A DNA stretch of 64,000 nucleotides from Cryptomeria japonica (GCF_030272615.1 NC_081414.1:308617164-308681163); one strand, 5' to 3'; positions 10,407 to 24,000 are shown, numbered from the stretch's first letter. Notes: generated by a model not told the origin, from the letters alone. Numbers and translations: made by a program.

Positions 10407-13400
10407 CTAACACATATTATACCCAAACTAAACAATAACATCATTACAACTAACCATAATAATTCCTACAATATCATTTCACTTAGATTACATCACAATT
10501 ACATTACATCATTTGCCTTATAGGCGTGTCCAAAATTACAAGTACACTTGCTATATCTATAACATAATCACTATATAAAGAATGTATAATCCACATAGCA
10601 AATTAAATCCAAGAGCAGCATCTTAAGTAAGAAGCAAATCCAATCCACACAATTAACAGGTCCCAAATACCTGATGGAAGAAGGCAACTACCACAAAACC
10701 ATGTGGAACCTGAAGGACCACCCCTCGTGCTAGGAGATAGACATATGACCCACATTCACACAAGCAAGGGATAAAACAATACAAGGTCAATACTTACATC
10801 CACAAGATAATAACCACAAGAAAAGAATACAAAGATGGACAACAACATAACAAGGACAACTCCAAAGGATTTATGAGCAAACACAAGGGTAGGACACTAG
10901 TGCTCATAGGGGAAGAGTGTCATCACATAGCTCAACATCCAGGTTATCCTGGTAAGTCTCCATGGACCCTGACTCCCATCTTGGGTTATCCTAAGAGTCT
11001 CTCCTGACCCTCGTCCCCCATCCAAGACTCATGTGGAACCAACATACCTTTTATGAAGGCAAGGCAATTGATCTTGCCATTTCGGGCCTTCCTAATATTA
11101 TCCCGAGCTTAAACAAGTATTCTAGGCCATGAGTGGGGCATCACCATTATCTTCATTAATGTGCTATAGTACCTAAAACCCTATGTTCATTAATTAAGGT
11201 TATCACTTATTAAAACAACTCTCTCGATATGTTATCCTGGCAATCACTTAGGATCTCAATCCCCATGGAGAGACACTCTCCGTTATGACACTATGCCTAC
11301 CTAACCCAATTCAAGCACAAGATGGAAACATGAATCATCAACAAATTAACAACATAATATGATACCATTAAGTCTCATAACAAAGATCTGAAACATTATT
11401 ACATCCATAAAAAATCAAATACAAAATCTTCCATCAAAGAGAACAATAGGGCTCAATCCCATAATGAAAGAAATGAGATAATACCAAGAGACTGATAAGC
11501 CTCCATAGAAATCCATAAATCAAGCCCATACAAAAATTCTGAACATGATGTTACTGACAATCAAGACCTAATATCAAAACTCAACCTCTAGAGCCCTTGA
11601 AAGACACTCGGGCCAAAACAACTGAAAGGTGCAAAACCTTGACACATGTTGGTTCAGATTACTATTAACATTATTGGTCAAGAGTTTGTTTTTAATTAAC
11701 AATAATAAAGACACAATTTCAATAACACCTACATTGACCTTAAAACTTCAAGGACACGTTTCAAATAACAATGATAAGGAACAATTAAAATGATAATCAC
11801 TTTCAAATTATAAAAGATTCCAATTAAAATTATGTAAATATATTTAATTATAGCCTTCAACGTTATTTAAATTATATTAAACAAATAATATTACCAATAT
11901 ACATAAACATCATTAATTAATTAATAATAATAATAAACTTAATTTCATTAAATGTTTACTCAAAGCAATTATAATAATAATTCCTTTCCAATAACATACC
12001 AATATACATAAGATCTCAACTAAAATATTTGAAACATATTTAATTCAATTAACCAATGTTAATTAACTTTAAATTAATAATATTATTCTCGCCCAAAATA
12101 AGCAAGGTTAATTACTTTACCATTAACCTGATATAATTTAATCATGAAATACCAGGTTACCTAGAAGGGGTAATTTCAAACCTAATGTGTATTGTGTGTA
12201 ACTAAGTTTTCATAATCGAGACATTATTCTTCAGTAAATTAATAATGGATAGACATTTTAAATCTAATTTCCCCAATCAAAACTTTATCACATAAACAAA
12301 ATAACATCAATATTTATATGCTATATATAACATGGCTACACGATAGGAATACAAAATCAAATGACAAAACCCTAAAATCTAATATGAACCAATCAAGACA
12401 TAACAATACATTAATACTCTTGGCCTCTAAACCCTAAAAGTTAATACTTATGATCCAATATTATAACATAACAAAATTTTAGCCCAAAACACAAAATATG
12501 ATTGGTTGGCGAAAACCAATATTGTCTGGGCAAGAAACAATAAGCTGGCTGGGCATGGAGGTTGAGTGCCTATCACCTTGCATGGAGGTTGAGTGCCTAT
12601 CACCTTGCATGGAGGTCTTACCTTATCTCCACACAGGTGGAGAGCCCCCCACCCCCCACCCCACAATGTGTGGGTAGAAAAATCTCCCCACGTAAGTGGG
12701 TGGTGACCCCCCCCTGCGTGGTAAGGCCCACACCAAAAGAGCATTGCCCCCTTAAACAAAAGAAGATGTGATCCAGGATGTAGAAAAAAATAAACATAGT
12801 CACGATCCGTCCAGGAAGCTAAAAGAAAACTATGATAATAAAAATAAGATTGTTGATTGATTTGTTAACAAGCAAAGTTTAAACGCCCTCAGCACAGATG
12901 ATAACATGGTGCCTGAGGCTGAACAAAACTAGGATTGGATTAATATTATTGTCATTGAAATATGCCCAACAATTACATTATTCAATCCTGAGGACAATTG
13001 ATAAAAATCATAACGACATAAACACAACAAGCAGATCCAAACATTGCATGATCATAGGCTTCAATTTATTTTTTCAGTATTATGAGCAAACATAGAGAGA
13101 CAATAATCAAACAATCATGCTCAAGAGAAAATTGAACCAACCTGGAAAATGCAAATAACCAAAGCCTGAACAAGTTTGAAATCTAACAATCCAATCCAAA
13201 ACAACTCTGCGCTATCCTCACTTTGATCTCCTGCAGATTTCCCAAATTTTTTTTCCCAAAACCCAAAACCCCCCCTCTCTTAGAGTGCTTTGAGAGATTA
13301 AAACCTTCTCAACCGCCCAAACCAGCCATTACCAATCAACAATTGATTAAAAATAACTTTATCATTAAATTATTTTTAAACTTTTAATTATTTACTTTAT

Positions 13401-14480
13401 CAAATTCATTTAGTAAATTTAGTTAATTAATTATAATTTGTTGATTAAATTGTTAATAAGGTTATAAAGTTTATACATAAATATTATATTATTACTTATT
13501 AATAAAATACAAACCATAAAATCTATATTTATAATTAACCATTAATGCAAAGGACATAGGTACATTATTACTTACACAAACACATATATACATAACCAAG
13601 ATTGTTGGATATTGCTTAAATGGCATTTCAAATAGGTAAACACAAGACAGGGATTGTTGACCTAATATAGAGAAAAGATTTAAGGTTGGGTCAATTGGGA
13701 CAATATGCTATCTCGCACAACCACCATCAAGATTATTTAGGCACGCTCAAAATAGTAGAACTAGGTGGAGTTGATGCCATGTACTTGCAACCCTACACTC
13801 AAATGCACACATATACAAATATAACATATGCAACCTAAACACACACATCGGTGAAGAGAAATTGTGACATCATATGTCTCTCCTAAGAGAGTGATAAGAC
13901 ATCATCCCCTCACACCACAATCAAGAACACACACATAATACATGTATCCAATCTCAATGCATTTCAACTATCATAATCAATCACATCTCAATATCTAATT
14001 AAATCTGTTAGAGCATGGGTTAGTATCCATAAAACAATATGCATCACCTATCCATTTCTTATTCATAAAGAAACATAATCAAAATCTATTACAACATAAA
14101 CATTAACATAACATATATTGACTTTAACATCATAGCAAGGTCTCATAAGGATAAACCATCATCCATCCCTAACAAGACCACTAGAATTAGGGCTAGCACC
14201 TGATATCACCTCACAAGTAGTAAACATGGAAGAGGCATCACACATAAACCTAGCTTCAAAGTTATTCCAAAACATAGATTCAATGTCATCAAAGTAATCA
14301 TAATGAATTTACCAATGTCAAATAGAATATCAAGGTAAACAATAAAGAAAGAGGCGGGGATTATCAAGAACACAAACAAACTCATGAATAGCTTACACAT
14401 CCAGTCACAAAGGAAGGACCAGGGAGAGGCACTACAATCAGACACTATTCAATGATTAGTAGTGCTCAAACAAAATAGGC
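10407..14480. other. No gene seen; AT-rich repeat-derived DNA
   Basis: Four kilobases without a supported gene. The part at 10,690-11,340 is richer in GC, with repeated phrases such as 'ggttatcctgg' and 'tctccatgga', and looks like old LTR-element DNA. The part at 11,660-12,470 and 13,320-13,560 is strongly AT-rich with long runs of aat/tta. A 27-bp tandem repeat and C-rich tracts lie near 12.55-12.72 kb. Confidence 0.45.
12553..12617. repeat. 27-bp tandem repeat
   Basis: Two full copies of a 27-bp unit (at 12,553 and 12,580) and the start of a third at 12,607, each beginning gcatggaggt. A C-rich stretch with runs of six to eight C follows at 12,645-12,716. Confidence 0.88.
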
Positions 14481-14825
14481 CTGAATTTTTAGGGTTGTAA
14501 GAAATAGGGGCCTGATGTCATAAATGTAATTCATATGAAAAATGATAATATTTAAGTAATGGAAAAGTTGCATTGAACTTTAAAATTATATTGGAGCCAT
14601 ATAAACTTAAAATAAATAAGATAAATGGGGCACTTAAAACAAGAGCCCAAATAAGAAAGTGTTGATGTATTAAAGTAATATAGGACTCATAATATTAAAC
14701 TAAATATTAATTTAATGCAATGAAAAAGTTCTATATTGCATAGAGTAATGAGAAAATTCAAATAAGTTCTAAGAGAGTGTGAAATTAGACTCATTTATTA
14801 AAGGAGTACAATTTACAACACTACA

Positions 14826-14842
14826 TTTAGCCCCCACTTTAG
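14826..14842 (-). promoter_or_regulatory. Polypurine tract of derivative 2
   Basis: On the minus strand it reads aaagtgggggctaaa directly before TGTAGTG, the LTR start at 14,825. The identical tract precedes the LTR at 62,910, and a similar one (aaagaggggcaaaa) precedes the LTR at 49,617. It would prime plus-strand DNA synthesis. Confidence 0.78.
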
Positions 14843-16689
14843 TGGAGTATGAACTTACACTCATATTCATGATAAAATAGAAGTTAAGAGAAAGAGCATT
14901 CAAGAGAAATACAAGCTATAGATAGGATAACACTAATTTTGAGGGATGATCAAGCCCCAAAGCATAGGATCATATCAATCCAAGCAAATAGCCTTCAAAT
15001 ATACAAAGAAAACAACATTAATACTAAAATTAAAGTTCCAAGTCAACTAGTTGAAGAGACCTTAATAATCAAAATATCTCAGCTGCTAATACTATTCTTA
15101 GTATGTTATTGCAAGAGCACAAGTGGACTTATAGAAATAACAAGGACATACACCAATTGAGGGGAGAAGAAATATGAATTCTTGGTCTAGTAAGGATTTG
15201 CTTACTATGAACCATATGAGAAGAGAGTAAGAGAAGAAACATGTATACCACTGGCCAACAAATTGTGTTATGTTGGGTGATTCATGTTTGCATCATGGAT
15301 TCCACTAGCTATTAATTGGTGTTATGCTAGGTGATCCATGCAAAAATAAAGGAGAGTCAAATCGGTCTAGCAAGGTGTGTTATGATAGTTGAATCATCTT
15401 GAAGCAAACAAAACCTGTTGTTTGAAAGGAAATTTGATAACACAACTACAAAATGGGTTCTTCAGTGACACCAAGACAAGGATTATCAAACAAAACTTGT
15501 TTGTAAGGAATCCAAAAATGCAAACGAAAAATGGGTGTTGTAATGACAATAGAATAAGAAACAAGGAGACCACATATATTATAATCTCCCCCCCCCCCCC
15601 CTTCCCCCCCCCCCCACACCCTTAAGATGTCAACATAGTCCTATGTTGATAACTTAAGGTATAAAGAGAACACATAAAGGATAAACACCTTCACCACCAA
15701 GGAAATATCCTTTAAGAAAATATGCATGCATTCCAAGCTAGGAATAAATATCCTTGTATAGTCTTCATTTCTTTTAAGCATGGAAGAGATAATTTTAAAA
15801 GAGATATCAAGCAAAATCTATAAAGAGATCCTTTTGAGGGATGCATGATTAAAGAAGGAAGAGATCATTTCTTGAAGATATCTACCTCCAAAAAGAAGGG
15901 GATATTTAATAAAGATAATGTATATTAAGAGAGAGGAAGGATAATAAGAATACACACCTTTCCTATTGCTAGGAAATGTGGATTCTTAGTGAAGGACTGC
16001 ACACTTTTTATCACTAAGGAGAGATCATTCATAAAATACATACCATTTCAAAAAAGGTAGAGCTCCTAATCAAATAACACCCATGTATTCTTATTAAGGA
16101 CAATTCTATGCAATAAAGGATATCAAGCTATAAAAGATGTAACTCAACAAAGGAAAAATTAATCTTTAGAAAGAAATAAATGATTGAAAACTATTCTACC
16201 CAAGCATGATTGCACCTGAAATTGTACCACCATGAATGACAATAAGCCCCCAAAAGGTAAGCTACCAATGCTACATAGTGAGGACCAACATAATAGGAAC
16301 TTAGATATTATTTAGAATTGCGGTGGAAAAAATGCCTCTCATTGTCATCAATTACTCAAATGATACCAGAATTAATGAATAGTTGAATTTTAGCATGAAA
16401 AGATTGACATTCATTAGTGGAATGGCTATGGACTTGATGATATACACACAAAAAGAAACGCGGATCTTGTCTAGGATTTTTTCTTCATTTGGGCCAAATA
16501 AGGGTATTCATATTAGCTTGGATAAGGTTGAAAAAAAATACTCACTTGTTGTCATAAAAAAATGAGAGAGGAATCTATAGATGTACTAGATAATGGGAGA
16601 GGCGATGTCAACAAAGGCGGAAGTTGGAAACCTAAATCTTCTTTAGAAAAGTGCAATGCAGATTTCTCATGAGCCTAAAATTATTTGCA
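14843..16689. other. No gene seen; internal non-coding part of derivative 2
   Basis: Purine-rich, gene-free stretch between the polypurine tract and the protease/G-patch remnants. Two C runs occupy 15,588-15,615. Short open frames here (for example 15,389-15,625 and 16,383-16,565) have no recognisable domain. Confidence 0.5.
15588..15615. repeat. Poly-C tract
   Basis: Two runs of about a dozen C separated by two T. This is simple sequence with no coding role seen. Confidence 0.92.
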
Positions 16690-17400
16690 CACATCCTAAG
16701 CTAGGTCAATTGTATCCATGTTTAGAAGGATTATGAAACCAACTCCATAATGTTTTCCCAAATCAAGCGTAGGAGTTTGAATAGGTGTTGAAATGTTAGA
16801 AGGAGAGGGTTGACTCTTAGTGTTAATTGGATTAAATTTCAAAGACCCCCAATCAAAATCAAGAAATATGTTAGAAGAAGAAGTTGGAATGGATTTAGAA
16901 GAATCTTGAACAAATTACACACTAGGCTCCTTTGAGGCTTTGGTTTTATATTTTCCACGAAAGGAGGCTCCTTTGAGGCTTTGGTTTTATATTTTCCACA
17001 AAAGGAGGGAGTGAATTCTAATGACCCCCAATCATCCTCCAAGAGTACCTCTTTAGGTGAAGGAGTATATTTAGTAGGAGATGGTGCATTTATTTGTATT
17101 GGAGAAATAATTGAAGAAATTGAAGGAGATTCAAATTCCATTTGCAAACAACTTTGTAAGTTCTTATCATCATCTAAGGTATACATATCAATGTCATAGA
17201 TAAACTTGAGATTACAATGAAGAGTAGAAGGGATATCTTGCATAGCATGAATCAAAGGTTGACCTAGAAGAAGGTTATATTTGAGAGTATCAGACAGGAC
17301 ATGGAGAAGTGTGGGTATAATCGTATGTCCTTCTTTAATAGGAAACATAATTGTACCTAAAAATGGCTTACCAACATTATCAAAGCCATGAATAGAAGAG
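16690..17400 (-). pseudogene. Gypsy protease and G-patch remnant (derivative 2)
   Basis: Minus-strand remnant related to element 1. Starting near 17,400 it reads GFDNVGKPFLGTIMFPIKEG, then LLHVLSDTLKYNLLLGQPLIHAMQ, the C-terminal half of a retropepsin with its LLGxPxIH motif. An acidic linker with KEVLLEDDWGSLEFTPSFCG matches the linker of element 1 at about 6,960-7,020. Around 16,690-16,780 LGKHYGVGFIILLNM is what is left of a G-patch. A 41-bp tandem duplication (from 16,925) is read in two frames, giving KTKASKEP and then KPKPQRSL. The catalytic Asp-containing part is not seen. Confidence 0.68.
16925..17006. repeat. 41-bp tandem duplication
   Basis: Bases from 16,925 recur from 16,966 with a single difference (cacgaaa against cacaaaa). 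It lies in the same functional neighbourhood (protease/linker) as the 46-bp duplication of element 1, and shifts the reading frame. Confidence 0.92.
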
Positions 17401-17660
17401 AATTAGGTTGAATAAGAGAAGTATTTATTAGCCAATTTCTACATCTAGTCCAAATTTTTGCAAGTTAGATCACATAAGATTTTTTAATCTTGTTGAATCT
17501 CCACACTTCTTGGTCCAAAAAGATAACATTTTCAGTATTTGTTGAGTTGCATGACCTACCCTCTTACCTAAAAAGTTTTCATGAAGCATATTAGTTTGAG
17601 AGGGAATTTTATTTTGATACAAAGTCTCATTATAGTTTAAGTCTACATGGGCATTCACCT

Positions 17661-19736
17661 ATATTCACATTCCCAAATTCTAAGTATACATTGAAAGAGG
17701 AAAAGAGATTTTAGGTCAAATAAGGTTTTTTTTGTGCATTGAAAGTTCTATTGCAACCAAGAATCCATGGGGAAAAATAGGGTTTATGATTTTGATTGAA
17801 GAGTTTGTGTGCATCAAGGAGACTTTGCATTGAATTTTTTTTGTGCAGCAAGGAGACATTATAGGTATGAAGGCACCCACGTTGCAAAAGTAAATAAGGT
17901 TTTCCGCATACTAGGGCACATTACAAAAAAGAGGAAAAAATATGGAGTCTCTATCTCTTTCCATGACTATTCTCAAGTTTTTCAAGTAAGCAACATGGGT
18001 TGAAGTTATTCTCCCATCTTGAGTTTTTGGCATATGGTGATGGGTAGTGGTATGTGAAAGTAACATAAATCTATGTTCATTTTGGGAGAGACAATTATTT
18101 CCTTTAGATATGGATATATTATGAAGTCTTCATGCCACTTTTGTGTGTATTTTCAATATTGAATATCTTGAATGTTAAAATGGAAGATTTATTGATTGAA
18201 GTTGTGGAGTTGTGTGAGACAAACTCACAAGTATCTTAGATATTTCATAAGGCAGTCCTTCTAATTGTTAGGAGGTAGAGTTTCATGTATTAAGGGAGGC
18301 ATGACTTCTTCATGTATTGCATTCATGGGATCAAGAACTTTCTCAAACTTTCATTGGCCCCCTCTTCCATGATCTCTCTAGATTATTGGTGCTTCTCCAT
18401 ATTGGCTTTAGTATTATATGGTGACAGTGGGAATAGGCTTAATGGTAAGCTCAAGAGTCTCAAATGAAATTAGATCATATCAAACAAGGGCAACAAGGTT
18501 TTCTATATTTATTTCATTGGGGATTACTCTTGTCCAAGCCATATTTGTTTCAATCACATTGTTCTCTGTAAGAAATATTTTAGGAAAATTATTTCAGCAA
18601 TAAGGAGATGTAAATGGGGATGTCTTGAGGGTTATATCCATTTTTTCACTAGTAGCTATATTAGATGGTTTGCAAGTAGTTCTCTCAAGTGTAGTCTCTG
18701 GCTGTGGTTGGAAAAATCTTGAGGCATGTGTTGGGTCTTTGGATTCAAGTAACTAGAGGGGTATTGCTTCAAATATTGATGCTTGTCTTGATTACTATAT
18801 TTAACTCTTTAAAAAATATGAATACCAAGGCCAAATAGTGCTTTAAGACCATCCAAAGAGAATCTCTAGTGTGAATTGAAATGCTTAGCAAAAGAACAAT
18901 CAAGAATTTCCTTGCAAGACACTCACTTTTGATTTCATTTGAAACTCATCTAAAATTGACAAGACAATAGTCTCATTTCATAGAAATGGTGATCTATGGG
19001 TATGAAATATGAAGTGACAACATCATGAATATTATCATTGTCCATAAGCATCTCAACAAACTAGGTAGACCATAAATCAATCCTATAGCAAGGAGACTTG
19101 ATAGTAACAATAGGAATAGTGACAATTAATGCTAGAAGTCTTCAAAATAAGTAGGCCAAAGGTCTAAAAGACAATGATAAGGAAAAATAGATATCAAAAA
19201 TTATAATAATGGTACATAATCAACCCTCAATGGTGCAATCATGGCATTTTTGAAGATAGTATAGAGTATGAAGACATAATGAATGATAGGAAATGTTTGA
19301 TTGTTATGTGCCTAACAAGAATTTGCAACGTTGAGAAGCATTAGTTACACTAATCAATAACATAACAATGATATGTAAGGATAGAATAATAGTCCAAGAT
19401 GACATTCATTATATTGAGAAGAGTTCACAATCATGACTAAATTGGGAGAAGGCAAACACCCATAGACATAAGAGAATAATATGTTGCTCAAGTTTGCATG
19501 CAATGGTCCAAAGAAAAGTATGAACATATCAATAAAAGAGTAATGAGAATGGGGCATTAAAGTATTTGGGTATGTTTAGAACTGTTATCCTTGATTTTTG
19601 CATTGTGAAAATTGGAGGATACCCCACAAATTTTTTGCCCATTTGTGGTCTTAAATCTCTATGCATGCTTTACGAGACATCATTGTTTTCATAAGCACAT
19701 TTTTCCCTTTTGTTTGTCCCTTTTCACCAAGTGTGA
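17661..19736. other. No gene seen
   Basis: About 2 kb of AT-rich DNA with only short accidental open frames (for example 17,809-18,003 and 18,418-18,603). It probably includes the leader of derivative 2 and old element debris. I recognise no domain, RNA gene or terminal repeat. Confidence 0.45.
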
Positions 19737-19746
19737 AATTTAGGTT

Positions 19747-20982
19747 CAAATCGGATTTACAAACCCGATTTACACCAAGTATGGTTTTTAGAAGCAAATC
19801 AGGTTTACACTTCTTTCCTTCCCTTTTTTTCTCTTAGGTGCAAATCGAGTTTATAAACCCGAAATGCGCCTTGGCAAGTGCAAATCAGGTTTATAAACCT
19901 GATTTGTACCTATTAGTGACACTTCATGTTATTAATTACCCATTTGCACAAATCTAATAGGAGTCTTTTTCTCTAGTTTTTAAGCCTTTCTTCCACCATT
20001 TTGGTCTTCTTTTTTCATGTTAAAGCTTGCTTGAGGTCGAGGGAGGAGGACTTGTTCGAATTTCATCCAAAGCTTTTTCATCCAAATCAGGTATGTATTT
20101 CTATTTCTTTGTTCTTCCTATTTAGGGTTTTGAAATCCTTTTAGTTTGGATGCATACTATTTCTGATAGCTTTCTTGTTTGATTTGCATGAAGTTTTACC
20201 TTATTTAAATATGGCATCGTGTGGAATCATTGGACTGAATGCACCACGTGTGTGATTTTGTTCAGGTCAAAGGACTTGAGAAACACCTTTTCTTTCTTCC
20301 CTTTGCATTATTTTTATTGTTTTTGTGTTGTCTTTCACAGTGGTGTTGGGTGGGGCCATAGGGCCACCACACACTACAGTTTATAGTGGTGCATGGCAGG
20401 TTTGTAACCCCACCAAACACCATACATATTATTTACTCTTTGCATGTTGTTTATGTAATACCTTTGCAGTAGTGTGAGGTAGGTTCATAGGCCCACCACG
20501 CACCACACTTTGCAGTGGTGTGTGGCAGGTTTGTGACCCCATCCCGCACCATGTTCACACTGTTATACTCTTCGTAATGTGATACCAAGTGTTGTTCTCA
20601 GTAGGGTCGTAGGCCTTCCATGCACCAAATCGTGATGTATGGCAGTTCTATGACCCTACCAAACACTAATGTTTATATTGTCTTCCCTTAGGTTTAAGGC
20701 AGGGTTATAAACCCACCCTACACCAATTTATGAAGTTACTAAGGTATATGGTGATTCTATAACCCTGCCTTACACGTAGGTTTGTTTTATGTTTTATTTA
20801 GTTTAATTTGAGCTTATAAACTCAAATTACACCAGATTTTGCTTTTCCCCAAAAGTGTAATTTGAGATTATAAACCCAAATTACACCTGTTAGCCACACT
20901 TTTTCATAAGTGTTTTTTGAGCTCATAAACTTGAATCTCACCTATTGCACACATGTAAAATGGGATTTTAAGCCTAATTTAC
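19747..20982. repeat. Array of about 15 palindromic (hairpin) units
   Basis: Dispersed imperfect palindromes of 30-43 bp, each starting near GGTG or GTG and ending near CACC, with a centre like TTTATAAAC. Clear members: 19,747-19,776; 19,837-19,870; 19,878-19,910 (almost perfect); 20,340-20,377; 20,386-20,423; 20,468-20,506; 20,514-20,550; 20,586-20,628; 20,631-20,668; 20,690-20,726; 20,741-20,777; 20,801-20,833; 20,855-20,887; 20,910-20,942; 20,953-20,982. A half unit sits at 19,795-19,810. Arms differ between units while each unit stays self-complementary. Three blocks are visible: caaatc-type, ggtgtgtgg-type and taatttgag-type. The array ends 85 bp before the ATG of the next gene. Confidence 0.85.
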
Positions 20983-21066
20983 CTTGGAGATATCAAGTTG
21001 CTATGAGGGTCTTGGAAACCCTAATGGTCTCAAATACATCATTTTAAGGAGATTGTTCAGTTCAAA

Positions 21067-24000
21067 ATGAATAAAATGGTTGATCAGTTGCACTCCTCCA
21101 ATACTGGTGAATTTTCTTGTCACAATGTTTTCATTAAACAAATGACAGAAGCTTCTGTAATCAAGAAGGCAATAAAATTAAAGAAGCAAGACCCCCATCT
21201 GGTCTTCCTGCCTTCTTTAGTCACATCAAGTATAGATCACATAAGAGATACAAAAATAGGTCATGCTGACCTATTTGAGTTTCTAAAGAGGGATGAGCAA
21301 CCTTCTTCCTATAGTAAAATGGAATCTATTATCAACGGTGGAATCCATCTATTGGCGACCTTCCCTATGTTTTCTTAAGATCCTAAGTTTTTCATGACAG
21401 TTGCAAATTGCTTTGATCTAGTTAGTAAAAGTATAAGAGATGAAACTAGAAAGAAGCTGATTAGGCTAGATGAGGACTTCTTCAACACTATTTTCAAGTG
21501 TCCCAGGATTGAAAAATACTCAAACATTACTAGCCTACTTTGATAGAAAATATAACAAGTGTAGTTGGAATATGAATGAAAATTGGTTGAAGGTCCCAAG
21601 GCCTACCATTTCTAGATGGTAGTAATCTATTCCTAGATGTGACTTCATTGAAGAAGTTAATGATTTGATAACTCTCCTAAGTAAGGTGAAAGGTCTTCCC
21701 TCCTCCAACACTTACTATAAATGGATGTATCAATACAGCCATGTTATCAGACAAAATAAGGAGAAGATATTCTAGGGGAAACAAATCAATGATGCCATTT
21801 GTGAGCATCTCTATAAGGTGCCACCACTCTCAAGTTCTACATGACCTCCTACTTGGTGTATGTTGTAGCCTCAATGAGACATTTTCCAGGTTTATCTATA
21901 ATAGGTGATAGGAGGCAAGTTGTCGTGCACTAGTATTATTCCCAATTGATACTAAAGAATAGTCACAATCATTTTGAGGGTGAATGTCGCTTCTTTAGAT
22001 ACTACATGTGTATTTTGAATAGGAATTTGCACAATAGAAGAGTATTTGATTATGCCTGGGAGTGTTGAACGAATATGGATTCATGTGCCTACAATTTATA
22101 ACCTTTACATATCTCAAGGTTGGGTTTTTTAATGGTGAGCCTTTCATGCTCCCAAGATATCCCTTAGACAAAATTGTGTTGATGGAGTTGGCTCATCAAA
22201 TGGTAGTGGTGCACGAGGCCCAATCAGGTTATCATAAGACAAGTTTGAAATTATCTCTCACCATTGGAAGAAATTCCATCAAATCCATCTTCAAGGCTAG
22301 AGAAATGGAGGAGGAGATGAGAAGAGTTACCATGAGGTTCTTCAAGTCCAGGAAGGACTATGATTATAGAGGGATGAGAAATAAGTTGAAGAAGACATAT
22401 GTTCATGTGTATCACATTGAATATGTTTGGGCTGATTGCAGAACCAAGCATGATGTTAAAAAGTTTGATTATTGTCAATTAACAGTGGATCAAATCAAGG
22501 AGTTTGACCTCACTGACATTTCAAATGACCTAGAGGATGATGGTAATATCTTAGACCTAATCTATGTTGATAACAAATTTTTATCTATTCATTTTCCTCT
22601 CATACAATGGTTGCAAAAAGAATCAACTTCAATCAGAGACCAGTTTCAAAGTATTCTTACAAATACTAATTTGTGGCTTTCAAGGAAAGGTATTCCACTG
22701 AAACCCTTCTCATCTGGTTCTGATGATGACACTACTGGCCCAATTGGAAGAAGATTAGAAATTAGAACTAATAACAAACAGGATCCTTCCACTCCAGCCA
22801 AGGATCCCAAATTCAAGTTCACAATTGGAACCAAGAAAGGGAAAGCCCGAGGAGAGCCATCAACCTCTAATGTTCATGAGACACATGAGTTTGAGGTACC
22901 AAAAGAACAATTGGAAGATGAGAATTGTGATGAAGAACCATTTGATGTTGACTAGTTGGAAGAGGGTCGGGAAGGTGAACAAGAACAAGGTGAATTTGAT
23001 GAAGAAGAGTTGCCACAAGTAGATAAGTCCTTACCGTAAGTACCTCTTTCTTCATCCACAATATAGGTTCATGTTTCTACTTCTGAGTTAGAGACTCCAG
23101 TGGTCACTTGTATTTCCCCACAAATTTTATTCATGTATCTTATACTAAAGCTAGGGAGTCTGCCCTAGATACTCATGAAAATATTGATAATCTTCTCTCT
23201 ATTTTTCCCACGTTATCTAAGGTGTCTTCCACCATGCTAGATGATTTTGAAAAGTTTATGACTAAGCCTACTCCTAGGTCTAATGAGTCCTGCCTTGAAA
23301 ATCCTACCAATGTTGCCACAATGGCATCTCCTATTGTAACCACCACTGTTCAGGATTCTATTAATCCCTCTCAATATATGGTAGCGGGTGAGGATGATGA
23401 TTCAAATTTGCCACCATGGTTATTTTCCAATGTACCTAAGAGAAAGAAGAAGACAATCTCACTTGAAGATTTTGATACTAGTCAACTTGTTCCTATTAAA
23501 CCCAAAACTACTAAGAAGGATAAAACTCTATCAAGAGTAAAAGTTGAAAAAGCAAGGAACAAGTATGTTGAGGTTGTTGTGCCTCCCCCAGCCATAGATA
23601 TTGATAAAATCCAGGAGTTAGACTATGTGATCCACAAGATTTAACTAGGGAAGCAGACTCATGATTATGTGGCACAAGATGCTCAGTCAACTTTGGAGGC
23701 CCTGGTATCTAGATATGATGAAGATAAAGCAAAAAAGGATCAACTTTGGTAGCCTCATCTCTGGATGAATAGGTTGTGAAAAGAGCTGAGAAGATATCAT
23801 CACAAAGCAGAGCCATAGCGGAATTCATGGATAGAATGTTGAGTCAAGGTACACAGCTCCTAAGCTTAGCTTGCACCATTGTTTATAATCTTGATGTTGT
23901 GAGAATAGAGCTGGACAACACCATAAAATCCTTCTTTGAGGAACTTGAAACACAAGAAAAATACTTTGAAGCCTAGTTAAAATTTGAGGATGATGATCCA

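Larger units (their letters stand above)
14640..17660 (-). mobile_element. Gypsy-type derivative 2 (pol-less)
   Basis: On the minus strand: protease and G-patch remnants (17,400-16,690), about 1.85 kb of non-coding DNA, a polypurine tract, then a 3' LTR starting TGTAGTG at 14,825. RT, RNase H and integrase, which should lie between the G-patch linker and the polypurine tract, are absent. This is an internal deletion or a non-autonomous derivative related to element 1 (shared EDDWGSL block, similar LTR terminus). The far end of its LTR is not resolved; 13.6 kb is possible. Confidence 0.6.

Noticed and set aside
12448-12759. Overlapping open frames on both strands
   Set aside because: They are produced by the 27-bp tandem repeat and C-rich runs; open on both strands at once.
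19747-20982. CRISPR-like array
   Set aside because: Units are palindromic but differ from each other in sequence and spacing, and the genome is a plant nuclear one.
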